NCBI GenBank assembly: GCA_016870295.1
Contig: VGBY01000011.1
Coordinates: 1-17,892 of the forward strand
Reading direction: 5' to 3'
Length of the DNA stretch: 17,892 nucleotides
Source: Actinomycetota bacterium
GTDB taxonomy: Bacteria > Actinomycetota > Acidimicrobiia > Acidimicrobiales > Ilumatobacteraceae
The translations under genes were made by a program, and so were the position numbers. Positions 1 to 7,158 of the stretch are shown here, one piece after another. Each line of letters opens with the position of its first letter. Position 1 is the stretch's first letter. The notes under the pieces were generated by a model. That model had not been told where the DNA came from and ran no database searches. It saw nothing but the letters and a program-made list of their open reading frames with translations.

Positions 1-2
1 TG

Positions 3-1244
3 TGCACCAGCACCGGGCCGTTGCATCGTCCGAAACTTCCGGGCATCCCGGGCATCCACTCGTTTGGCGGACACGCGTTTCATACGAGCCGTTGGGATTA
101 CGCCTACACCGGCGGCGACCCGACGGGAGCACAGATGACGGGGCTTGCCGACAAGCGAGTCGGCATTATTGGCACCGGGGCCACTGCCGTGCAGTGCATC
201 CCACATCTGTCCCGTTCGGCGGGCGAACTCTTCGTTTTCCAACGCACACCATCGTCGATCGATGTGCGCAACAACCAGCCGATCGACCCGCGGTGGTTCG
301 CCGGTTTGGAGTCGGGTTGGCAGCGCAAGTGGATGACCAACTTCACCGTGTTGCAGACGCTTGGGTTTGCCGACGATGACTTCGTGAAGGACGGTTGGAC
401 CGATATCTCGATTCGCATCCGTGACCGTATGGCGCAGTTGGTGAAAGACGGAGCCGAGATCGGGCCCGCCACGTTGTTGCGCGCATACGAAGACTCCGAC
501 GACGAAAAGATGAACGAAGTACGGGCGAGAGTCGACACGATCGTGCGCGACTCGCGCATCGCCGAAGCACTGAAGCCGTGGTACCGGCAACTCTGCAAGC
601 GGCCGTGCTTCCACGACGAATACCTGCAGGCGTTCAACAACCCGAACACGCACCTGGTGGATACCGACGGTAAAGGTGTCGAGCGCATCGACGAGACCGG
701 TGTGTGGGTGGCTGGCGTGCATTATCCAGTGGATTGTTTGGTGATTGCGTCAGGGTTCGAGGTAGGCACGAGTTATACGCGACGCAGCGGCTTCGATGTC
801 GTCGGCAGCAACGGCGTGGCACTGTCGGAGTACTGGGGTCGCGGAATGCGCAGTCTGCACGGTATTCATGTGCACGGCTTCCCCAACATGTTCGTGATCG
901 GATTCGCACAAGGGGCGAATCAGATCGCCAATGTGCCGCAAAATTACGTGGAGAACGGGTTGGCGATTGCCGATGTGGTTCGCCACGCCGACTCGGTCGG
1001 GGCGACCCGTGTCGAGCCGACGCAAACAGCCGAGCAAGAGTGGCTCACGTTCATCACCAGCAATCAACGTGGGTTGCGCGGTAACCCCGACTGCACGCCC
1101 GGCTACTACAACAACGAGGGTCAGCCGATTTCTGAGAGCGACATGTTCAACGGCAGCGGACATCCGGGCGGACCCGTTGCCTTTTTCGAGTTTCTCGATG
1201 CATGGCGGCTGACCGGCGAGTTCGCCGGGCTCTCATTCTCGTGA
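3..1244 (+). CDS. Baeyer-Villiger / flavin-containing monooxygenase, 5' end missing
   Basis: The frame is open from the window edge, so this is the C-terminal 413 residues of a larger protein. Numbering from base 3, the Baeyer-Villiger fingerprint FxGxxxHxxxW(D) is seen at residues 21-32 (FGGHAFHTSRWD). The second, NADPH-binding Rossmann motif GTGATA follows at 57-62. The first FAD-binding GxGxxG motif should lie off the left edge, with roughly 80-120 residues missing compared with family members. A late ASGFE segment resembles the conserved ATGFD of these enzymes. Family knowledge: they are cytosolic FAD enzymes that use NADPH and O2 to insert oxygen next to a ketone, giving an ester or lactone; some members instead oxidise heteroatoms. 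The substrate cannot be read from sequence. The stop overlaps the deoC start, suggesting co-transcription. A TTG at 21 is not a credible start because homology begins before it. Confidence 0.88.
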   Translation, partial: CTSTGPLHRPKLPGIPGIHSFGGHAFHTSRWDYAYTGGDPTGAQMTGLADKRVGIIGTGATAVQCIPHLSRSAGELFVFQRTPSSIDVRNNQPIDPRWFAGLESGWQRKWMTNFTVLQTLGFADDDFVKDGWTDISIRIRDRMAQLVKDGAEIGPATLLRAYEDSDDEKMNEVRARVDTIVRDSRIAEALKPWYRQLCKRPCFHDEYLQAFNNPNTHLVDTDGKGVERIDETGVWVAGVHYPVDCLVIASGFEVGTSYTRRSGFDVVGSNGVALSEYWGRGMRSLHGIHVHGFPNMFVIGFAQGANQIANVPQNYVENGLAIADVVRHADSVGATRVEPTQTAEQEWLTFITSNQRGLRGNPDCTPGYYNNEGQPISESDMFNGSGHPGGPVAFFEFLDAWRLTGEFAGLSFS

Positions 1245-1942
1245 CATTGCCGCGCACCGCAGCCGAGTTGGCGCGCTACATCGACCACACATTGTTGGCG
1301 CCGGAAGCGACTCAAGATGAAGTATTCACGTTGTGCCGTGATGCCATGGCGTGGAACGTGGCAGCGGTGTGCATCTCGCCGTCGTGGTTGCCGTTGCCGA
1401 GCGGCACGCTCGCGCAAGTAGCCGGGCGAGATACAACGGTCAAACTGTGCACCGTGGTGGGCTTTCCGTCGGGTGCCCATACGACTGTGACGAAGGCAAG
1501 AGAAGCCGTACTCGCGGTGGAATGCGGCGCCGACGAAGTCGACATGGTGGTGAACCTCGGGTTGGTGCGTGATGTGCGATGGAGCGACATCGAAGCCGAA
1601 GTGCGTGGAGTGCGAAGCGCAGTGGATGCCGCTCGGCGTGGTGTTGTGGTGAAGGTGATCTGCGAGTCGGCCGCGCTCAGCGATGACGAGTTGCGGGCCA
1701 CGTGCAAGGCCGCAGTTGTCGGTGGTGCCGACTTTTTGAAGACGAGCACCGGGTTTCACAAGGCGGGCGGCGCCACCGAGCGTGCAGTCTCGATCATGCG
1801 CGAGACGGTGGGGGCGGACATCGGCGTGAAAGCGAGCGGCGGCATCCGCACGACCGACGCAGCCTTGGCGATGATTGCGGCAGGTGCGACGCGCATCGGT
1901 GCGTCGGCGACGCGCGAGATTTTGGCGGGGATGCCGAGCTAG
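1241..1942 (+). CDS. deoC: Deoxyribose-phosphate aldolase
   Basis: A 233-residue class I aldolase that cleaves 2-deoxyribose-5-phosphate into acetaldehyde and glyceraldehyde-3-phosphate. The opening YIDHTLLAPEAT (13-24) is a family signature. The Schiff-base lysine is K167 in DFLKTSTGF. The acid/base partners are D101 in ADEVDMV and K197 in GVKASGGIRT, matching E. coli D102, K167 and K201. Length is normal for bacterial DeoC. The GTG at 1241 is chosen as start because it shares the bases GTGA with the stop of the upstream monooxygenase and gives the expected N-terminus. An in-frame ATG at 1202 would add 13 residues lying inside the monooxygenase and lacking family character. No strong Shine-Dalgarno is seen, so translation coupling is likely. 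The gene converges on a purine nucleoside phosphorylase in the same salvage pathway. Confidence 0.95.
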   Translation: MTLPRTAAELARYIDHTLLAPEATQDEVFTLCRDAMAWNVAAVCISPSWLPLPSGTLAQVAGRDTTVKLCTVVGFPSGAHTTVTKAREAVLAVECGADEVDMVVNLGLVRDVRWSDIEAEVRGVRSAVDAARRGVVVKVICESAALSDDELRATCKAAVVGGADFLKTSTGFHKAGGATERAVSIMRETVGADIGVKASGGIRTTDAALAMIAAGATRIGASATREILAGMPS

Positions 1943-1981
1943 TTCGCCGCGACGGGCACGATTGAGCCGGCGACGGGCGCG
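1943..1981. other. Short convergent intergenic gap, no clear terminator
   Basis: This 39-bp gap lies between the converging deoC and phosphorylase genes. It contains GCGACGGGC twice (1949-1957 and 1970-1978, 21 bp apart). A possible weak 5-bp stem with an 18-nt loop (CGCCG at 1945, CGGCG at 1968) is present, but no T-tract follows on either strand. Confidence 0.4.
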
Positions 1982-2803
1982 TCAGCCCACAGCGTCGATT
2001 GCGCGCAAGACTTCGCGCAACACTGCACCAGCGCGCGCAGACGCGCGCTTGCCCACCGCGATGACTTCTTCGCCAGACAGCGGTGTCGGCGAAATACCTG
2101 CTGCAAGATTCGTCGGTAGAGATAAGCCGAGCACTTCGAGCCCAACATGTCGGGCTGCAATCACGTCGAGCACCGTCGACATGCCGACCAAGTCGGCGCC
2201 CCAACTGCGTGCGGCGCGAATCTCCGCCGGCGTTTCGTAGTGCGGCCCGTGCAAACCGAGATACACGCCTTCGTTCATCGGCACGGCCGAGCGCGCGATC
2301 GCTCGCAGGCGTTTGCTGTACGCGTCGGTCAAATCGACGAAGCGCCCGGCGAATGGTGCCGGTGGGTTGTCACCAGTGAGCGGGGAGTGGCCGGTCAGGT
2401 TGATGTGATCACTGATCATCACCGGCTCGCCGATGGTCCAGTCTTCGCGCAACACACCGGCGCCATTCGTGAGCACGGCGATGCGACAACCAAGAGCTGC
2501 TGCTGTGCGAACGCCGTGTGCCACCGGTGCTACGCCGTGACCTTCATATAGATGCGTTCGACCCGTGAGCACGAGCACGCGTGATGTGCCAACAGTAAGA
2601 GACACTGCTTCGCCACCGTGACCTAGTGCCGATGGCTTCTTGAAACCGGGCACGTCACCGATCGGACAATGGTCGCCGGCGCCGAGCATGCCGATTGCGT
2701 CGGCCCAGCCCGAGCCGAGTACCGCGACCATGTCGTGTGCGCCATTGAAACGCGCGCGAAGAAACGCGGCGGCTTCGGCGGCGAGGTCGAACGGCGTGGT
2801 CAT
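1982..2803 (-). CDS. punA: Purine nucleoside phosphorylase, trimeric PNP family
   Basis: A 273-residue cytosolic enzyme that splits purine (deoxy)nucleosides with phosphate into base and (deoxy)ribose-1-phosphate. Visible motifs, in order: LGSGW (29-33, phosphate loop), GRTHLYEGH (81-89), TNGAGV (112-117), ISDHINLTGHSPL (130-142), GPHYETPAEI (186-195, purine-binding Glu) and GMSTVLDVIAARH (207-219), with the base-contacting Asn in PTNLAAG (N232). The length suits the trimeric class. Two positions are unusual: the common TNAAGG is TNGAGV, and STVPE is STVLD, so substrate range may differ; methylthioadenosine phosphorylase activity is a less likely alternative. The ATG lies 19 bp after the flavin reductase gene on the same strand. 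It also has its own TAGTCT hexamer 6 nt upstream and no Shine-Dalgarno, suggesting a leaderless transcript. Confidence 0.92.
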   Translation of the reverse strand: MTTPFDLAAEAAAFLRARFNGAHDMVAVLGSGWADAIGMLGAGDHCPIGDVPGFKKPSALGHGGEAVSLTVGTSRVLVLTGRTHLYEGHGVAPVAHGVRTAAALGCRIAVLTNGAGVLREDWTIGEPVMISDHINLTGHSPLTGDNPPAPFAGRFVDLTDAYSKRLRAIARSAVPMNEGVYLGLHGPHYETPAEIRAARSWGADLVGMSTVLDVIAARHVGLEVLGLSLPTNLAAGISPTPLSGEEVIAVGKRASARAGAVLREVLRAIDAVG

Positions 2804-2809
2804 GCGACG

Positions 2810-2815
2810 AGACTA
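2810..2815 (-). promoter_or_regulatory. Candidate -10 box for a leaderless phosphorylase mRNA
   Basis: On the minus strand TAGTCT is followed by six bases (CGTCGC) and then the ATG. This spacing puts +1 exactly on the A of the start codon. No Shine-Dalgarno or clear -35 box is visible. The same hexamer and spacing occur before the DoxX-like gene (15765-15770). Confidence 0.5.
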
Positions 2816-2822
2816 CGCAGCA

Positions 2823-3401
2823 TCATTCGTCGTCGGTACTTTCGTCAGCGACGGCGTCAAAGCCGGCGGCAGCGAGCCGTGCCAACAGTGCATCGCGTGG
2901 GCTCTCGCCCGGCGCGCGCGCCTTGTCGTTGGCGATTCGCCAACCATGCCGCGACGAATACACGAGTGGTGCTTCACGCAAACGCCCGTAGCCGTACTCC
3001 ACGATGTCGGCAAACATCAACTCGTGGTCGCGCATCGGCATCGTCTGAAAAATCCGCGCATGCACCCACGCCAGACAATCGGGTACGACAGTCCGACCAT
3101 CGACAACGGTCAGATACTCGGGTGCGATGTAGTGAAACTTGCGGCCGGGATAAGAAAAGTACTGCCCGATATGCACCTGATCGCCAGCGAGGAACGACAC
3201 CGTGAATTCGCCGCTTGCCTTCATGAGCGGATACGTGTCGTGCTTGGGGGAAACACTCGCCATGATGATCGGCTCTTCGAACGACACCTGCGTCACCCAG
3301 TGCGAGGTGTAGGCGCGGGTCACGCCATCGTGCGTGGCAGCCACGACCTGCACGCCCTTCACTGCTTGCCCGAGTGCTCGCTTCAGTTTCGGGTCGATCA
3401 T
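2823..3401 (-). CDS. Flavin reductase-like, FMN-binding split-barrel protein
   Basis: A 192-residue protein of the flavin reductase-like (DIM6/NTAB) family. The N-terminal half has the typical order: an opening helix (KLKRALGQAVKGVQVVAA), a threonine/serine-rich flavin-contact stretch (TRAYTSHWVTQVSFEEP), IIMASVSPKHDTYPLMKASGEF, then the FTVSFLAGD strand. Family members bind FMN and reduce flavin with NAD(P)H, often for a two-component monooxygenase, or act as oxidoreductases; the partner is unknown. The neighbouring monooxygenase binds its own FAD and would not need one. The frame is open upstream to 3587, but the ATG at 3401 is preferred because GAGG sits 5 nt before it and similarity begins there; the longer version would run into the divergent carotenoid oxygenase gene. 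The last ~25 residues are acidic and variable. It is probably co-transcribed with the phosphorylase. Confidence 0.8.
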   Translation of the reverse strand: MIDPKLKRALGQAVKGVQVVAATHDGVTRAYTSHWVTQVSFEEPIIMASVSPKHDTYPLMKASGEFTVSFLAGDQVHIGQYFSYPGRKFHYIAPEYLTVVDGRTVVPDCLAWVHARIFQTMPMRDHELMFADIVEYGYGRLREAPLVYSSRHGWRIANDKARAPGESPRDALLARLAAAGFDAVADESTDDE

Positions 3402-3448
3402 GCGGGCCTCAGTTTCGCCGTGAAGTCTTGTGATGCCACTCGGCGGCT

Positions 3449-3454
3449 TAGCGT
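3449..3454 (+). promoter_or_regulatory. Candidate -10 box for the carotenoid oxygenase gene
   Basis: TAGCGT lies inside the near-symmetrical TTAGCGTAA (3448-3456). Transcription would start near 3461 and give a leader of about 40 nt before the ATG at 3502. On the opposite strand the same bases read TACGCT (3450-3455), a possible -10 for the divergent flavin reductase gene. The -35 regions are not recognisable. Confidence 0.4.
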
Positions 3455-3457
3455 AAG

Positions 3458-3469
3458 GCATCATGATGC
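3458..3469. repeat. 12-bp perfect palindrome in a divergent promoter region
   Basis: GCATCATGATGC is identical to its reverse complement. It lies between the divergent flavin reductase and carotenoid oxygenase genes, 3 bp beyond the symmetrical -10 candidate and over the predicted plus-strand start point. A dimeric repressor site is the natural reading; no cognate regulator is encoded in the window. Confidence 0.45.
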
Positions 3470-3495
3470 GGCAGCACCGCCAACGACAGAGGTAG
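3463..3495 (+). CDS. Possible 10-codon leader ORF
   Basis: ATG ATG is followed by eight codons made only of Arg, Gln and His (MMRQHRQRQR) and a TAG that ends 6 nt before the carotenoid oxygenase ATG. Its last codons contain the AGAGG Shine-Dalgarno of the downstream gene, so ribosomes finishing it would sit at the downstream start. It begins 2-5 nt after the predicted transcription start and has no Shine-Dalgarno. It may be chance; conservation was not checked. Confidence 0.25.
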   Translation: MMRQHRQRQR

Positions 3496-3501
3496 GGCCC
3501 G

Positions 3502-5208
3502 ATGCCGTTGCCCGACAGCCTGCTCACGGCACCGCTGCACGACTTCGATCTATCACTCGTCACCGGAACATGGCCGCGCGAACTCACGGGTGAAGTGTTT
3601 CTCAGCGCACCGCAGATCGATCAGCGCCTCGACTATCAACTGTTCGGCTTTGGGGCCATCGTGCGCATCTCGCTGCAACCCGGAATGCACGGCGCCGACA
3701 TCGACAAATTCGCCGTGCGCACGAGAGTGCTCGACACACCGGTGAAGCGTCTGCACGACCGAGTGAGCGAGGCGTTCCGCGGTGGAAGGTTCGGGCTTGA
3801 GTCGCCGTTCGGTCACGCGAACATGGCCAACACCGCACCGCTGGCGATGAACGGCCGGATGTTCGCCACATGGGACGTTGGCCGCCCCGTCGAATTCGAC
3901 CCTGTCAGTCTTGCGTTCCTTGGTGAAGTCGGCAGCGCGGCGAGTTGGGGCGGCGACTCGATGGGGCAGCGCAAATTGCTGCCGCAGATTTTCTCCACCG
4001 CCCACCCCGTGGTCGACCCGGAGCGCAACTGCATCTGGTCGGTGAAACTCGTGCCTGCGGGCGGCGGTCAGCAACCCATCGTCGTGCGTTGGGATGGTGC
4101 GTCGAATGACGTCACAACGTGGCCGCTGACAGGTGCGGTGGTGCACGGCTCGATGCACTCCGTATCGCAGACGCGCGACTGGTTGGTGCTCTCGGATTCC
4201 GGCAACTTCAAACTCGACATCGATGAAGTGTTCGGCAAACCGCGCACCGTGACGATCGACGACAGCGTGTCGGTGTACTTCGTGCGCAAGGAGTCGCTCG
4301 AGCGCACGCCCGCCGGCAGCGCGGTGGAGTGGCGGCGCGGCGCCTTCGGTCCGACCACCGGTCACTACTTCGCACGGTGGGATGACACGAACGGCATCGA
4401 CATTCTCGCCGAACACATGGATCGCACCGACCTCGGCTACCGGCTCGAGCGTGACGATGTGGACGTGAACGGTCGGCCGATCAATCCGCGTCACGTCGGC
4501 TTCTACAACATGGGAATGGCATCGCAGTCGGTGAGCGAACTGCACTTCGACGTGGACACCACATCGCCTAATGACGTGATTGCCGCGCAAGTAACCGCGC
4601 GATTCAACGACGGCGAGATGTGGAACCTGCAGTTGTCGGCGATGGATTGGTCGGTGGACGGTTTGACCAACCCCGACAAGCACCACCTCGTGACGCAAGG
4701 TCGGCGACCGCAGATGATCGCCGAACGCGTGGCGCAGTGCTACGGCAATCGCGTCGAACGAAAGAACCTTGGTGCGCCCGAGTCGACGGCGCGACTCGTG
4801 ACACTGCAGCGCGGTTCACTCGGCGTGCACAGCGAGTATCACTTTCCATCGCTCGGTGACATGCCGTCGTCACCCACCTTCGTGCAACGATCAGGTGGGC
4901 GTGCCGGCGGCGACGACGGCTGGGTCATCGTGAACGTGTTGTCTGACGACGGTTTCCGCATCGAGTGTTTCGATGCCGCACGCGTGAGTGGGGGGCCGAT
5001 CGCTGTATTGCGGGCGGTGGGGCGTGACCGCCTCCCATTCCTCTTACATGCGGTGTTGACCACGTCGGCCCAGCCGGCCCCGCACATGGAGCGACTCTCG
5101 CCTGCGACGGAGTTGCTGGCGGAAGTGTCGGCCCGTGCCCGTGAGAAGTTGCCCGACGCATTGCGTGCAGCCGTTCACGAAGTAGCGGAGTCGTTCGTCG
5201 CGTACTAA
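3502..5208 (+). CDS. Carotenoid oxygenase (RPE65/CCO) family protein
   Basis: A 568-residue protein of the carotenoid cleavage oxygenase family: seven-bladed beta-propeller non-haem Fe(II) enzymes that split conjugated C=C bonds with O2. The family layout is clear: an N-terminal GEVFL strand, ANMANTAPLAMNGRMFATWD, then VEFDPVSLAFLG. The four expected iron-ligand histidines are best assigned as H168 (STAHPVVD), H219 (GSMHSVSQ), H288 (TGHYFARWDDTNG) and H516 (LLHAVL); H331 is an alternative for the third. The C-terminal LLHAVL departs from the usual FHG pattern, so the substrate may be an apocarotenoid, a stilbene/lignin phenol or another compound rather than beta-carotene. The start is supported by AGAGG 9 nt upstream. 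No carotenoid biosynthesis gene or rhodopsin gene is in the window. Confidence 0.85.
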   Translation: MPLPDSLLTAPLHDFDLSLVTGTWPRELTGEVFLSAPQIDQRLDYQLFGFGAIVRISLQPGMHGADIDKFAVRTRVLDTPVKRLHDRVSEAFRGGRFGLESPFGHANMANTAPLAMNGRMFATWDVGRPVEFDPVSLAFLGEVGSAASWGGDSMGQRKLLPQIFSTAHPVVDPERNCIWSVKLVPAGGGQQPIVVRWDGASNDVTTWPLTGAVVHGSMHSVSQTRDWLVLSDSGNFKLDIDEVFGKPRTVTIDDSVSVYFVRKESLERTPAGSAVEWRRGAFGPTTGHYFARWDDTNGIDILAEHMDRTDLGYRLERDDVDVNGRPINPRHVGFYNMGMASQSVSELHFDVDTTSPNDVIAAQVTARFNDGEMWNLQLSAMDWSVDGLTNPDKHHLVTQGRRPQMIAERVAQCYGNRVERKNLGAPESTARLVTLQRGSLGVHSEYHFPSLGDMPSSPTFVQRSGGRAGGDDGWVIVNVLSDDGFRIECFDAARVSGGPIAVLRAVGRDRLPFLLHAVLTTSAQPAPHMERLSPATELLAEVSARAREKLPDALRAAVHEVAESFVAY

Positions 5209-5235
5209 TCTGCAATTTGGTATTGCGTGTGCAAC

Positions 5236-5260
5236 GGCGCACCGCTCCTCACGGCGCGCC
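5236..5260 (+). promoter_or_regulatory. Hairpin in the kor upstream region
   Basis: GGCGCACCG and CGGCGCGCC can pair (8 pairs, one A-C mismatch) around a 7-nt loop, CTCCTCA. It lies in the 81-bp gap between the carotenoid oxygenase stop and the korA Shine-Dalgarno. No T-tract follows, so it is either a non-canonical terminator or a structured leader. The same bases also form an imperfect 12-bp direct repeat with a 17-bp period (5235-5246 and 5252-5263). Confidence 0.35.
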
Positions 5261-5289
5261 GCTGTCGCAGGTGCAATGAGGGAGAACGT

Positions 5290-7158
5290 GTGACCATAAC
5301 GAGCCCACAAGCCAAGGGTGAGACCGAAGCCGTCTCGTACGTCGTGGTGCGTTTCGCCGGCGACTCTGGTGACGGCATGCAGGTGACCGGCGACCGTTTC
5401 ACGTCGGTGAGCGCTCTGTTTGGTAACGACCTCTCCACTTTTCCCGATTATCCAGCCGAGATTCGCGCACCAGCCGGCACGGTGAACGGTGTATCGAGTT
5501 TTCAGATTCACATTTCTGATCACGACATCACGACGCCAGGTGACGCACCCAACGTGCTCATCGCGATGAACCCGGCCGCGTTGAAGGCCGATGTCCACTT
5601 GCTGATCCCCGGGGGTCTCGTCATCGTGAACAGCGACAACTTCGAGGCTCGCGACCTCGAAAAGGCGGAGTACGAGGCGAATCCACTCACCGACGGCTCG
5701 TTGCGCAACTATCGCGTCGTGGAAATTCCGATGACGACACTTACGCAACGCGTAACCGAACCACTCGGCGTCAAGGCGCGCGATGCCGAACGCTCGAAGA
5801 ACTTCTTCGCACTCGGCCTCATCTCGTGGCTGTACACGCGACCGACCGAGCCGACCATCGCATGGATCGAGAAACGATTCAAGGATCTCGTCAAAGACAG
5901 CAACCTCGCCGCCTTCCGGGCGGGCTACAACTTCGGCGAAACGACGGAGCTGTTCGATCATCCCTACGAGGTGCGGCCGGCGAAGTTGCCCGCTGGTGAA
6001 TACACCAACGTGTCGGGCAACACTGCGTTGGCGTGGGGCATCGTGGCGGCGGGGCAGTTGTCAAAGTTGCCGGTGTTGCTCGGCAGTTATCCGATTACAC
6101 CGGCGAGTGACGTGCTGCACGAACTCTCCAAACACAAGCACTTCGGTGTGCGCACGGTGCAGGCCGAGGACGAGATTGCGGCAGCGGGCATGGCGCTCGG
6201 CGCCGCTTTCGCCGGACACCTCGGCTACACCACCACGAGTGGGCCAGGCGTCGCGCTGAAGAGCGAGACGATGAGTCTTGCGGTTTCACTTGAGTTGCCG
6301 TTGGTGCTGGTCGATATTCAACGAGGTGGACCATCAACGGGACTGCCCACCAAGACCGAGGCGGCCGACCTCAACCTTGCGATGTACGGTCGACACAGTG
6401 AAGCACCGCTGCCGATTGTGGCGGCTTATCGTCCGTCGCACTGCTTTGATGCGGTGATTGAGGCATCGCGTATCGCCCTGAAGTACCGCACGCCGGTGAT
6501 CTTGTTGTCGGACGGATATCTCGCGAACGGCAGTGAACCGTGGAATCTGCCCGACGTGGCAACGCTGCCCGACATCTCCACGTCGTTCGCCACCGAACCC
6601 AATCACACCGCACCCGACGGTACGCCGGAGTTCTGGCCGTATTTGCGCGACCCGGAGACACTCGCCCGACCGTGGGCAATCCCTGGCACTCCTCTGTTGA
6701 TGCACCGCATCGGTGGCATCGAGAAGGAAGACGGCACCGGCAACATCGACTACACGCCGGCGAACCACGAAAAGATGGTGCGACTGCGCCAAGCCAAGAT
6801 CGACGGCATCGCCCGCGACATCCCGCTCGCCGAGGTGGTCGGCGACGCCGATGCGCACGTGTGCGTGCTTGGTTGGGGCTCGACCTGGGGCGCAATCTCG
6901 TCGGCAGTCGAACTCGTGCGCGAAAGCGGCAAGAAAGTGGCGTGGATTCACCTCACGCACCTGAATCCGTTTCCGGCGAATCTCGGCGATTTGCTTCGCG
7001 GGTTCTCGCGCGTGATCGTGCCGGAACTCAACGGCGGACAATTGTGTCGGATCGTGCGCGCCAACTATCTCATCGATGCCCGCTCCGTCTCCAAGATTCA
7101 AGGGCGACCGTTCATGAGTGCCGAGCTCGTGAACGAAATCGAAAAGGAGTTCTCGTGA
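5290..7158 (+). CDS. korA: 2-oxoglutarate:ferredoxin oxidoreductase, alpha subunit (gamma-alpha fusion)
   Basis: A 622-residue subunit that, with KorB, converts 2-oxoglutarate and CoA to succinyl-CoA and CO2, passing electrons to ferredoxin. Domain order: an N-terminal gamma-type domain beginning VVVRFAGDSGDGMQ (18-31), then the pyrimidine/TPP-interacting alpha domain with YPITP (267-271) and QRGGPSTGLPTK (344-355), and a C-terminal transketolase-like domain starting near CVLGWGSTWG. The gamma-alpha fusion and the length match the actinobacterial KorA type known from Mycobacterium tuberculosis. The GTG at 5290 is chosen because GAGGGAG lies 5 nt upstream; a GTG at 5227 would add a Cys/Arg-rich leader that is out of family. 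The stop overlaps korB. It provides a TCA step that does not use the 2-oxoglutarate dehydrogenase complex. No ferredoxin gene is adjacent. Confidence 0.94.
   Translation: MTITSPQAKGETEAVSYVVVRFAGDSGDGMQVTGDRFTSVSALFGNDLSTFPDYPAEIRAPAGTVNGVSSFQIHISDHDITTPGDAPNVLIAMNPAALKADVHLLIPGGLVIVNSDNFEARDLEKAEYEANPLTDGSLRNYRVVEIPMTTLTQRVTEPLGVKARDAERSKNFFALGLISWLYTRPTEPTIAWIEKRFKDLVKDSNLAAFRAGYNFGETTELFDHPYEVRPAKLPAGEYTNVSGNTALAWGIVAAGQLSKLPVLLGSYPITPASDVLHELSKHKHFGVRTVQAEDEIAAAGMALGAAFAGHLGYTTTSGPGVALKSETMSLAVSLELPLVLVDIQRGGPSTGLPTKTEAADLNLAMYGRHSEAPLPIVAAYRPSHCFDAVIEASRIALKYRTPVILLSDGYLANGSEPWNLPDVATLPDISTSFATEPNHTAPDGTPEFWPYLRDPETLARPWAIPGTPLLMHRIGGIEKEDGTGNIDYTPANHEKMVRLRQAKIDGIARDIPLAEVVGDADAHVCVLGWGSTWGAISSAVELVRESGKKVAWIHLTHLNPFPANLGDLLRGFSRVIVPELNGGQLCRIVRANYLIDARSVSKIQGRPFMSAELVNEIEKEFS

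Noticed and set aside
2640..3593. Plus-strand open frame of 317 codons over the flavin reductase gene
   Set aside because: Composition is Arg/His-rich with no motif, and the minus strand reads a coherent split-barrel protein with a ribosome site.
3553..4698. Long open frame (381 codons) on the minus strand
   Set aside because: Lies wholly inside the carotenoid oxygenase gene, is His/Val/Arg-rich without recognisable motifs, and is a product of the GC-biased third positions of the real gene.
5253..5260. GGCGCGCC palindrome as an operator
   Set aside because: An 8-bp GC-only palindrome is likely by chance at this base composition and is better explained as one arm of the larger hairpin.
6540..7154. 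Long N-terminal extension in frame with korB
   Set aside because: The extension is shadow sequence of korA; the GTG at 7155 has AAGGAG at correct spacing and gives the family N-terminus.
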